64,000 nucleotides of DNA, taken from the NCBI RefSeq assembly GCF_910594005.1, contig NC_057835.1:50492001-50556000 (forward strand), in the 5' to 3' direction. The position numbers and the translations under genes are program-made. Of this stretch, positions 55,061 through 64,000 are shown piece by piece (the first letter of the stretch is position 1; each line of letters starts with the position of its first letter). Below the pieces are notes generated by a model. It did not search any database. It was given only the letters and a program-made list of their open reading frames with translations, and was not told the origin of the DNA. The DNA comes from Cervus elaphus. Lineage: Eukaryota > Chordata > Mammalia > Artiodactyla > Cervidae.

Positions 55061-55910
55061 TTTAAAATCTATTTTCAAAGTATAGTCTATTGAGAGTAGA
55101 ATACACTACATCTTTAGGCCTTCCTGTCAGAAGCTCATGATGACACTGGCATTAAAAGGCTCTGAAAGTCTTATAGTAAAGATATCTACTACACTTGGTT
55201 TGAAAGAATATTTCCAAAACTTTTTTCCTTTTGATGACTGTTGACATGGGATGGAAGTGTTTTTCCAATAAATGTGACCTTAGGATGCTTTTCAAGACTC
55301 TGTAGCTGATACCTGTGTACACACACACACACACCCCCCCACTTGCACTCTGAATATCCACATCATCTTCTTTCCCAGCAGAATGTCATTTATTTCCCAT
55401 TTTCCCTCCATGTAACTGAAGCTCGCTGTAAGTTCGGTTCATCTCATTTTAAAATGCTTGTTGTAAGAGAAGTCTGCTCCTGTTAAAACTCTTAGTAGGA
55501 ATCACAGCTTCCTAAATATTCTAAAGATCAGTCCTCTCCAGCCCCTAATCAGGATTTTAGGTAAGAGCCACAGGCAGAGGGGCTCTTATTGCTTGTAGGT
55601 CTTCTGCTAATTTTCCTGAAATGGAGTTACCCGGTCTCTGGTTATTCTTTTGTACATATAGGGAGGGATGTAGGTCAGAGGAATTCGCCTAAGGAGGTGC
55701 CATTTGCTAATGTGCAAAACCTAGGTGAAGATGGCACCGGTTTCTGAGGCTTTTCTTGATTCTGTTGGCTTTGTGATCTGTATAACAATCTGCTTTCCCT
55801 TCTACTTCATCATTTTCTGACTAGGTCACCACTGACTCTTCAATTCCAAAAACAGTTTCTGGCATGGAGATAATAAGTATTCAGTAAAAAAAAATGGTGG
55901 AATAAATGAG
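55061..55910. other. no gene recognised; short (CA)n/C-run
   Basis: A (CA)n run followed by eight C residues lies at 55318-55342. Otherwise unremarkable. Confidence 0.4.
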
Positions 55911-56001
55911 TGAGTCAGAGGAGGAAGAAAAGAAGGAAGAAAGGGAAGAAGGAAAGGAAGAAAGAGTGGGAAGGAGGGAGGAAAGAAGGAAAAGAGAAAG
56001 A
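55911..56001. repeat. polypurine tract, about 90 bp
   Basis: Almost uninterrupted A/G on the + strand with irregular gaagga, gaaa and gggaagg units and only scattered pyrimidines. Counterpart of the polypyrimidine tract 2.5 kb downstream. Confidence 0.93.
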
Positions 56002-56815
56002 CATAATCTATTATATCCCCTACTATTATAATCTGAGTGCTTCCTGAAGATTTTCACAAGCAGCATTCTCATTTCACACTGTCTTATGCTGTACCCAGAA
56101 GGCTTTTGCTCCCACCCGAGGTGAATGCTTATTTTACTCCCAATTATCTATAGCATCTGCTTTTATAAGCTCGTGGTGGCCACTTGTTACTAGAGACACT
56201 TTGGGAGTAGCTAAAGGCCAGTCAGTAACATGCTGATACTTTTGGAGAGATTCTGTGCCCAACACATAATTGTTGGAAATTTTATTCCATTATTTGGCTC
56301 GAAGCACAGCATGTAGTTGTCACAAGGGGACATTTGCTCTGGGGGTGAGTGTGACATTGATAGGATCTAATTTCACACTCAGTACAACAGGTTGAAGAGC
56401 ATCACTACTTTGCAGACCTTAAGGTTTGTCTGCTGCTCGGTGCCTTTTTGTTGCCAGACTCTCTTTCCTAGCTTGCTCTGCCAAAACTGGCAGGCTAGCA
56501 GCTTAAAAAAAAAATGGGCAGAAGATTAAATTTTCTTGTAGCATATGATGAAAGATGGGAAAAAATGAAAGCACTCAAATGTCCTTGTACAAATGCAAAG
56601 ACTATAGGAGGTTGGCAAGATGATAACTGTGCATCTGAGTGAAGGAGGTTATGACTATATTTAAATCAACAAAATCTGCTGAGATCATGTTTGTTGCTAA
56701 GATGCCATCCTTAAAAGATAAATACCATAGAGGGACTGGAGAAGAGAAAAAAAGATAAAGAGATGCCATCCACATCAAAGTGTTTATACATATATGAATG
56801 GGCTCATATTTGGTG
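56002..56815. other. no gene or repeat recognised
   Basis: AT-rich sequence with a short A-run at 56505-56513. Confidence 0.4.
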
Positions 56816-56825
56816 CTTAGCATTG

Positions 56826-57035
56826 TTGTTTAGTCATTAAGTTGTATCCGACTCTTTGCAACCCCACGGATTGTAGCCCACCAGGTTCCTCCATCCATGG
56901 GATTTCTCAGGCAGGAATACCTGAGTGGGTTGCCATTTCTTTCTCCAGGGTCTCTTTCCAACCTAGGAACTGAACCGTGGTCTCCTGTATTGGCAGGCGG
57001 ATTCTTTACCACTGAGCCACCAGGAAAGCCCCCCT
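56826..57035 (-). mobile_element. Bov-tA SINE with 10-bp target duplication
   Basis: Complete reverse complement; the head reads 'actgagccaccaggaaagcc'. Perfect cttagcattg repeats at 56816-56825 and 57036-57045. Confidence 0.96.
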
Positions 57036-57364
57036 CTTAGCATTGAGATAAGCACTAAGTTGGGTTGTGGCTTTGAGAAAACAGTTTATAAAAGGTATAC
57101 AACATGTTGCCTACTTTCAGAGTGCTTCCAATATTGTGATAGTTGCTACATTCTTTAAAAAATATCTAAGACTATGTTTTACTTCTCCTATTTAAAATCA
57201 TTGGGACTTAATTTATACATTAAAAATATATTAATTGAAGATACAGATAAGCAAAGAATAGATGTAGTTTCAATCCTAAGAGATGTTGTAAACTATGAGA
57301 ATATTCCCAGGTGAATCTCAGACATGGCAGAATGTGGTGCTCATCCAATTGATTATACCAATAA

Positions 57365-57535
57365 GTTTACTAGGAGTTCGGAGATTGCTTCTCTCTCATA
57401 TAGTCAAGGCAAGTCTTTTTGGAGAAGGTGGCATTTGAACTGCCCCTTGAACAGTTGTTAGGATTTCAGGTAGAGGAGATATGTTTGGGGAATTAATTGC
57501 AAAAGAAAGTGAGCAGAGGTGAGAGGTCAGAAGAG
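57365..57535 (-). repeat. L2, antisense
   Basis: 'ggtggcatttgaactgcccc', 'ttgaacagttgttaggattt' match the antisense L2 block 'gaggtgacatttgagc...ccttgaagga'. Confidence 0.5.
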
Positions 57536-57673
57536 ACTTCTCTATGGCAAGGGTACTTCTCTGCTCTATTTCCACTGCTGGCGTTGTCATCTCCGCCTGG
57601 ACACCCAAGTCAGGAATCTGCGAGTCCTTCATGACTCCTCATTTTCCCTCACTACCCAAATCTAATGAGTCTC

Positions 57674-57815
57674 TGTTGTTGTTGTTCAGTCACCAAGTCA
57701 TGTACGATTCTTTTTGACCCCATGGACTGCAGCACGCCAGGCTTTCCTGTCTGTCACCATCTCCCAGAGTTTGCCCAAGTTCATGTCCATTACATCGGTG
57801 ACTCCATCCAACCAC
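57674..57815 (-). mobile_element. BovB LINE 3' end, antisense
   Basis: 'gttgttgttgttcagtcacc' (antisense of the AAC-type tail) leads into 'ccccatggactgcagcacgc', 'accatctcccagagtttgcc' and 'tcggtgactccatccaacca'. Truncated at about 140 bp. The (gtt)n start is typical of older BovB tails. Confidence 0.92.
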
Positions 57816-57969
57816 CAAGTTCTACTGAATTCACTCCAAGTACCGCCAACAACTTGACCCTGTTCCTCCTGTGAGGGTTAGCACCTACTTACTTAGATTA
57901 GAGCAGAGGCCTTGTTTCCAGATTGTACCATCATAATCAGCCCTGTATAGGGCTTCCTGCTAGAAAGAT

Positions 57970-58150
57970 GGTTCTATAACTCGAATTTCATGATGTCACT
58001 CTTGCTTAGAATCTTTCCATGACCCTGTTGTCTACAGGATGAAGTCCAAACTCCTTAGCCTGCCATGGATGTCTGCCATGAATTGGCTCCTGCCTACATC
58101 TCTGTCTTCATCTGCTACCTCTCCCTTCATGATGGTCTTTTCTTAGTAGG
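57970..58150 (+). repeat. L2 LINE 3' region
   Basis: 'catgatgtcactcttgctta', 'aggatgaagtccaaactcct', 'tgaattggctcctgcctaca' closely follow the L2 coding-end block. Confidence 0.65.
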
Positions 58151-58257
58151 ACATGAGAGATGATCGTAATTCCTCTTGTAAGAAAAAAGCAAAATCAAAT
58201 AGAAAGGTTAGTTACTCTCTGTTTGCAGGAAAGATTGAAGCGTGAAATGATTGCATA

Positions 58258-58455
58258 CCAGATTTGATCAGTAGACATGGATTTGAATTCTAGATTTGAC
58301 GCTTAATAGTTGTGTCACTCTGGGCAATTTACATAACTGCTCTAAGTCTCACAAATTCCTAGTGTAGATTAAACTCAATGATATAGGCAAAGTGATTAAC
58401 AAAATTGCTGGAATGTAATACCCTCTGTACATGCTTAATAAATGGTAGTCAGCTT
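58258..58455 (+). repeat. MIR SINE
   Basis: 'catggatttgaattctagat', 'gttgtgtcactctgggcaat', 'taagtctcacaaattcctag' and 'gtacatgcttaataaatggt' follow MIR from head to 3' end. Confidence 0.78.
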
Positions 58456-58457
58456 GT

Positions 58458-58587
58458 TATCTTTTCCTCTCTTCTTCCCTCTCCTCCCCTCCCCCTCCTC
58501 CTTCCCTCTACTTCCCTTCCCCCTCCTTCCTTCCTTCTTCCTCCCTTCTTTTTCTTTCTTTCTCTCTCTCTTTCCTTTCTTCCTTCA
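58458..58587. repeat. polypyrimidine tract, about 130 bp
   Basis: Nearly all C/T on the + strand (cctc, ttcc, ctttctt, ctctctct blocks). It abuts the 3' end of a MIR. Such tracts can adopt triplex structure and are often unstable. Confidence 0.95.
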
Positions 58588-60309
58588 AGGCAGAAAGTCT
58601 GCTTAGAGGACCAGGAGCCAGAATCAATGTGTACAAATTGATTTTTGCAATAGATTCCAAATCTATGTTGAATGAGATGCATTGCAAAGCCTCAGAACAT
58701 AAAATGGAAAAACAAGATCAAAAGTAAAATTACACAAATGACCTATACCACGAATACAAAAAGAATGGAAACACCTTTCTACTAGATATTTGTCTATTAG
58801 CACTCTATATTTAATGTATAATTAAACATTATTCTTTACTATGAGTGTTGGAGATTGTTTCTATTAAAATTAACACACCAGCAGTACATTTATTAAGAGT
58901 CTAATTTTCCCAACATAGAGCTAATGGGCCATTTTGGTTATTGGACACAATTATCTAAATATAATGCCTAGGACCTATGCACTTTTCAAGTACCTGAAAA
59001 AAAAAAAAAAAAAAGGGAATCTGCAATCTCAGAAGCTCTTCTAGTCATAAAAGATATAATTAGAACCGCCAGTAGAACCCAATGCATGGAAATTTAGTGT
59101 AATTGACGTTCTGACTTGGGGAACTGACATAGGGATTGTGAGATTATGATCTCACTATGGTGTTTTAGACATTTTCAACAGTGCCTAGACAACTTGTAAG
59201 AATCCAAAGAAATAAGGTCAAGGTATAGGTAATGATTGAATGATTGAATACATCAGGAACAGTCTGTTTTGGGGAATATGTATAGACCTATATTTACTTT
59301 AAAAGAGAGAGAGCGAGAAAGGGTTAATGAATAAATTAATCTTCGTAACAGCCCTGTGAGTCATATCCTATTTTGTTTGTACTAGTTTGGGGAGATAATT
59401 GTTTTGTTGTCTCTTTTATTGTGTATATCTTTAAAAAATTTTTCTTAATATGTGCTCATCATAGTTGATTTGTTGCACCAGCCATTTTTAGAATGGAAAT
59501 TTTGGATTATGTAATACAAGTCATGCATCAAGAGTAAAAACTTAATCTCTTAAATATTGGAACAAGACAGGTACTGTTATTGAAGAAAATAGTTGTAAAT
59601 ATTCTTGAAATTAATGAAGGAAAATGTTAGATGTGTTAGATGAAGAACTCAAATTATCTTTAGCTTAAAAATGGTCTGAATAGGATAAAAACTATAAGGG
59701 GATTAAAAACTTAGTATGTATTTAAAACAAGTGGAGGAAAGATGCAAGGACTCAAGGAGTTAATTTTAGTGAATATGATTAAGTGTTAATGGAGGAAGAA
59801 ATATATTCTAAACATTAAACAAGAAAGGCCATGGCAATATGATGAATACAAAATGGCAAAATTCCTGACCATTTATATTTCTAATTTTATTTAAACAAGA
59901 AAAACGCAGATAAGAAAGTCTACAATTAGAAATTAATGAAGACCTTTTGGGAAAAGAAGAAAAAGTAATTGGCAGAAAACTATCAGCCAAGGCTTGAAAT
60001 ATGGAAAGTTAAGAAACCATATACATCCAAAGGTGAAAGAAGATTGGTATCATTTATGGAGCTGCTTATAATGACTTGTGAAATGTGCCAGTGGATTAGA
60101 AACTTTCTAGGCTGAGTGGGGAATGCAATACTGGTCTTGTCCAGTAGGTGTGACATCAATGCTTGGTAAAATGGAGAGATGATAATGTACATGTTCTGAT
60201 AGGTCTAAATACCTTATAAGTCACTGTCAGGGAAACCACTCACTAGAAGTAAATTTGGCACTGTTGAGGACTGTATTGAGTAGTCTTTAGGGACTTATGG
60301 TAAATAATA
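58588..60309. other. 1.7-kb repeat-poor, AT-rich island
   Basis: No repeat recognised except an A-run at 58997-59014. Clean AT-rich sequence at 58860-58980 includes several TAAT cores and could be conserved noncoding DNA. No coding signal. Confidence 0.4.
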
Positions 60310-60725
60310 AAAATAATAATAACCAACATGGCATGCCAGACACTGTTTTACAAGTACTACTCATGTATACATTTATTTAATCCTCAGATAGTCCTATGAA
60401 GCATATACAACTATTGTTGTTTTAGTTGCTAAGTCGCTGACTCTTTGTGACCCTACGGACTGTAGCCCACCAGGCTCCTCTGTTCATGGGATTTCCCAGG
60501 CAAGAATAACTGGTGTGGTTTGCCATTTCCTTCTCCAGGGGATCCTCCTGATCCAGGGCTCAAACCCATGTCTCCTGCATTGGCAGGTGGATTCTTTACC
60601 TCTGAGCCACCTGAGAAGCCCTGTTTATAACTATTTATCTCTAGTTTATACAGGTGAGGAAACTGAGGCAAAGAGGTAGAGAAACGCATTCATGGTTAAA
60701 TAGCAGTGATGACACAGGTACTTGC
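60310..60725 (-). repeat. MIR SINE, antisense, split by Bov-tA
   Basis: Left part 'atttatttaatcctcagata', 'gtcctatgaagcatatacaa'; right part 'atacaggtgaggaaactgag', 'gcaaagaggtagagaaacgc'. Together they read as one antisense MIR interrupted at 60416-60621. Confidence 0.68.
60416..60621 (-). mobile_element. Bov-tA SINE nested in MIR
   Basis: Complete reverse-complement copy. Flanking tacaactatt (60406-60415) and tataactatt (60626-60635) form the target duplication with one mismatch. Confidence 0.95.
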
Positions 60726-60987
60726 TGAGGGTCACTAAAGGATGCAAAAGTGTTCATCCACTCATTCACCAACTATTTAGCTCCTCCCTTGTATGTGTCC
60801 ATTCTTAGTAAAGGAAATGACCCTGTAGGTACAAAGAAGACGAAACGTCTGCCTTTGTCAAGTTGGAATCTACTTCCAAATATTAGAGTTTGAGCCATCA
60901 GGGCCAAGTGTAGTGGCCAGCTGCACATCGCTTAGAATGGACCCCTGACGTACTCCAGGCATCTCTCAGGCTTCTGTTTAGATTATT

Positions 60988-61003
60988 AATTTTTTTTTTT
61001 TTA
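60988..61003. repeat. T-run
   Basis: About 15 consecutive T residues in otherwise unassigned sequence (60726-61169). Confidence 0.9.
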
Positions 61004-61169
61004 TTCCATGGAAGGCCATTGTTGATCTCTGGGTGTCAACATTTTCCAATGGACCTCAAGAATCTTAAAGCCAGAAAATTAACATGAGATCCAAGACTCA
61101 GATATAACTATCTAATTTCCATTTGGATGTAGGAAGACACACCAGGGGGAGCTTCCTTAGGCATATAGC

Positions 61170-61345
61170 ATACTAGAATGGTCAACTTTTGGGTCAGGCT
61201 GTCTAGGTTTGACTACTCTCTAGATGACTTTGAACAAGTTACTTAGCCTCTCTATAAAAGATGGAGAATAATAGACACTATCTCAGAGTGCTGTAGCAGG
61301 AATTAGATAAGATGCTATAGGTACAGAGCAAGTGTGGCATGAATG
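61170..61345 (+). repeat. MIR SINE
   Basis: 'gtcaggctgtctaggtttga', 'atgactttgaacaagttact', 'tagcctctctataaaagatg' and 'gagtgctgtagcaggaatta' follow MIR order. Confidence 0.72.
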
Positions 61346-61639
61346 TTAGTGATAAAATCCTGATGCTCTTCATGGTGATGGTAATGATAATGATGATGGC
61401 AGCCAAGGTGTATGGAATGAAATAGTTTGTCTGTTGTTGGCTCACATATTCTCTCTCTCCTTTCTTCCCCAAAGCCAACTACTTGATATTCAGGGTCTCT
61501 GTACTACACAATTTTCAACTCGTTCCAGTTCATTGTGTCTATCATCTCTGAGCAAAAGTAATAACATGTTAAAAAGCAGTAAGAATCACTATTACCCATT
61601 GAATCCCTTACCACCCAGTCACTGCTGTGGGCCCAAATC

Positions 61640-61785
61640 ATATATTAAATATATTTAATCCTCTCAATAACCCTACCAAGGAACTGAGACTCAATTAAAG
61701 AAGCAACTAGAAACAAATGAGAGCAAGAATTTGAAATCTTGTGTGTCTGACTCAGAGTCCAGGCATTTTCACCTTACTCTGCAGG
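61640..61785 (-). repeat. MIR-like fragment, antisense
   Basis: 'ttaatcctctcaataaccct', 'aaggaactgagactcaatta' and 'ctgactcagagtccaggcat' resemble an antisense MIR with a diverged centre. Confidence 0.45.
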
Positions 61786-61901
61786 AGAATACTGAAAAGA
61801 CAACAAACCACATGGTAATGATTTACTAAGTGCACAGTGGGCACTAAATGTTATAAATCAGAATATTATAGACTCCTCTGTAGGAACAGAGTGACACCAA
61901 T

Positions 61902-62117
61902 GAGCTGTTGCTGTTTACTTGCTCAGTCGTGTCTGACTCTTTTGTGACCTCATGGACTGTAGTCCTCCAGGTGCTTCTGTCCATGGGATTTCCCAGGCAG
62001 TAATACTGGAGTGGGTTGCTATTTCTTCCTCCAGGGGACCTTCCTGACCCAGGAATCAAACCTGTATCTCCTGCATTGGCAGGTAGATTCTTTACCCCTG
62101 AGCCACCAGGGAAGCCC
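61902..62117 (-). mobile_element. Bov-tA SINE with 8-bp target duplication
   Basis: Complete reverse-complement copy ending 'tgagccaccagggaagccc'. The repeat acaccaat occurs at 61894-61901 and 62123-62130. Confidence 0.95.
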
Positions 62118-62621
62118 ACTCTACACCAATAAGTAGAAAGAGGAAATTCCTATCCATGCAAAACAATCTATTCCTTTTTTCTTTTGAACTCTAAGGAAAG
62201 ATATGAGAGGTCAAGATGGCTCCTCTGATGTTTCTACATTAAGTATGGGTTACAAACACATTTTCAGTTTATAGGAGCATCTATTAGAGTCTTCAGGTAT
62301 TGTCCCCATTTTCTACCACAGGCCAGGAGAAGACAATGTAAATAAAACTGAAAACCTGTCTGAGATAAGTAAATAAACAACTTATTTTAAATAATTTCAA
62401 ATTTGTAGAAGAGTTACATGAAAAGTACAGAACTCCATATCCCTTTCACCTAGGTTCCCCAATTTTGTTATTTAAAGCATTTGCTTTGGCACCTTCTCTT
62501 TCTCTATCTCCTTGTGTCTCTATCTCTACTTTCCCCTTATCCTCACACACAGGTGCATTGGTATCCCCATTAACACTGGTATTCTAAATCATTTGAGAAC
62601 AAATTGAAAACACAAAGCCCT

Positions 62622-62756
62622 GGGAATTCCCTGGTGGTCCAGTGATTAGGTCTCTGCACGCTCACTGCCAGAGGACCCAGGTTTGATCCCAGGTTGGAAA
62701 CTAAAATCCCACAAACCATACAGTGAGGCCAGAAAAAGAAAGAAAATAACAACAAC
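62622..62756 (+). mobile_element. CHR-type tRNA-Glu SINE nested in L1M
   Basis: 'gggaattccctggtggtcca', 'gtgattaggtctctgcacgc' is the tRNA-Glu-like head, 'ggtttgatccca' the B-box region; the tail is (aac)n/A-rich. aagccct at 62615-62621 and 62757-62763 is the target duplication. Confidence 0.9.
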
Positions 62757-63410
62757 AAGCCCTAACCATTCTAAAATCTCCTGTGTGTATTTCCCCAAAT
62801 AAAGGCCACTCACCTACATAAGCATCATGCAGACCTATAAGCCAGGAAACCAACACTGCAATGATCCAATCATTCAATCAACAGACCCAATTCAAATTTT
62901 GTCACTTGTCCCAATGAAGTTCTGCCAATGAAGTCTAAGATCCCTTCCAGGAACTCTCATGTCAGTTAGCTGTCACATCTTTTTGGTCTCCTCCAAACTG
63001 GGACAGTTCTATGGTCTTTCGCTGCCTTTTATGTCCTTGACCAGTTGTCAAGTTGTTTCTTCATGACCAGGCCAGATCATACTCTTTTGGCGGAAGTACT
63101 ACAGGAAAGATGCTGAGTTTTCTTCAGCACACTGTATCAGGGGTGCATAATATTTGTACATCACACCTTGGGCGATGTAAAACTTATCATTTGGCCATAT
63201 TGGTGTCTGGCAGATTTCCCCCTCATCATGTCAACATTTTCCTTTGTAATTGCCTATCATTTTGCAGGAAAATATTCTGAGATTACATAATCTTCTGGCT
63301 TCAATGATGTCTACCTCCTGCTTGATCTGTGATAGTTACTTAATGGTAATTTTCTACTTCCACCATTTCTTTTATATTTATTAGTTGGTGTTCTTGTTTT
63401 TAAAATTTTT

Positions 63411-63686
63411 ATTTATTTACTTATTTATAAGCCTGGGTGCTCCAGGCTTTCTCTAGCTGTGGCAGGCGGGAGCTTACTCTTGAGTTGAGGTGCACAGGCT
63501 TCTCACTGCGGAGGCTGTTCTTGTTGCAGAGCGTGGGTTCCGGAGCACGCAGGCTGCAGTGGTTGGAGTTCCTGGGCTCTCGAGCACAGGCTCAGCTGCT
63601 CCGTGGCATGTGGGGTCTTCCCAGAGCAGGGATCGAACCCTTGTCTCCTGCATAGGAGGTGGATTCTTTAGCCACCAGGGAAGCCT
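63411..63686 (-). mobile_element. CHR-2-type SINE nested in L1M
   Basis: T-rich tail (63395-63430), 'aggctttctctagctgtggc', 'ggcttctcactgcggaggct', 'agcagggatcgaacccttgt' and head 'tagccaccagggaagcctc' in reverse complement. Little diverged and nearly complete. Confidence 0.92.
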
Positions 63687-64000
63687 CTGGATGGTTTTTT
63701 ATTTTAAGAAAGAACTCTTGCTTCTCCCACTTATATTTATATCAGTATGGACTCAAAAATTCTGACTTCATTTGATTGGTGTATTTCATTATTATCATTT
63801 CTTACTTTGATGCTCACACTCTTCCTGATGTCCAACAGTAGTCCCTCCTTGTGTTTTTTTGACATTTTTCTATCATTGTTTGAGCATTTCCTCACATTTT
63901 GATCACAAGTAGTTTCAAGTTTATTTTGTACTTTGCCTGTCATAGCTCTGAAATCAGTTATTGCTCCAAACAACCCAGATTCCTGTTTGTGGAGGAGGGT

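Larger units (their letters stand above)
62388..64000. mobile_element. L1M-type noncoding LINE sequence, runs off window
   Basis: 'ttcaaatttgtagaagagtt', 'aaatcatttgagaacaaatt', 'ttcaaattttgtcacttgtc', 'ttagctgtcacatctttttg', 'tttatttatatcagtatggactc'-type wording near 63730 and 'caagtttattttgtactttg' all belong, in order, to one long mammalian repeat that I associate with L1M noncoding sequence. Two SINEs are inserted in it. Orientation and exact family uncertain. Confidence 0.55.

Overview
The window is ruminant nuclear DNA. That rests on lineage-restricted repeats: about twenty Bov-tA/BOV-A2 SINEs, four BovB (RTE) LINE pieces, seven CHR-type tRNA-Glu SINEs shared with other cetartiodactyls, artiodactyl L1 3' ends, and two copies of a ruminant mariner miniature element. 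Older eutherian repeats (MIR, L2, MER5, MER20, MLT-type LTRs, L1M) fill much of the rest. The species (cattle, sheep, goat, buffalo, deer) cannot be fixed from the sequence alone.

I recognise no host protein-coding gene, tRNA, rRNA, snRNA or CpG island. The longest open reading frame (37476-38045) is the C-terminal part of an L1 ORF2. Nearly all other long frames fall inside SINEs, BovB, L1 or simple repeats, or have no recognisable family. The window is therefore best read as intergenic or intronic DNA, and the annotation is mainly a map of transposable elements, local duplications and repeat-poor islands.

Layout. 1-7,400: MIR, four Bov-tA, a BOV-A2 dimer, an inverted L1 insertion and a solitary LTR. 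7,400-13,500: LINE-dense, T-rich stretch with antisense L1 ends, an old L1M 3' end, a 1 kb BovB copy with decayed reverse-transcriptase frames, and a hAT element. 13,500-24,400: MIR, SINEs, a run of three MER5-like elements, and a SINE flanked by unusually long direct repeats. 24,400-37,400: an L1 end, a 2.1 kb repeat-poor island, L2 and MLT remnants, a DNA transposon split by a SINE, and microsatellites. 37,456-38,715: the youngest-looking L1, with a target-site duplication. 38,700-64,000: MIR/L2, MER20, mariner elements, repeat-poor islands (46.4-49.1 kb and 51.5-53.7 kb), polypurine and polypyrimidine tracts, and an L1M-type noncoding stretch carrying two nested SINEs that runs off the window.

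No gene set works together here. What is most informative is insertion history (nested elements, target-site duplications, twin priming), several small tandem duplications, one exon-like segment bounded by splice-site-like sequence at 22545-22587, and islands that may hold conserved regulatory sequence. I found no convincing new biological system. Family names come from recalled consensus sequences, not from a database search.
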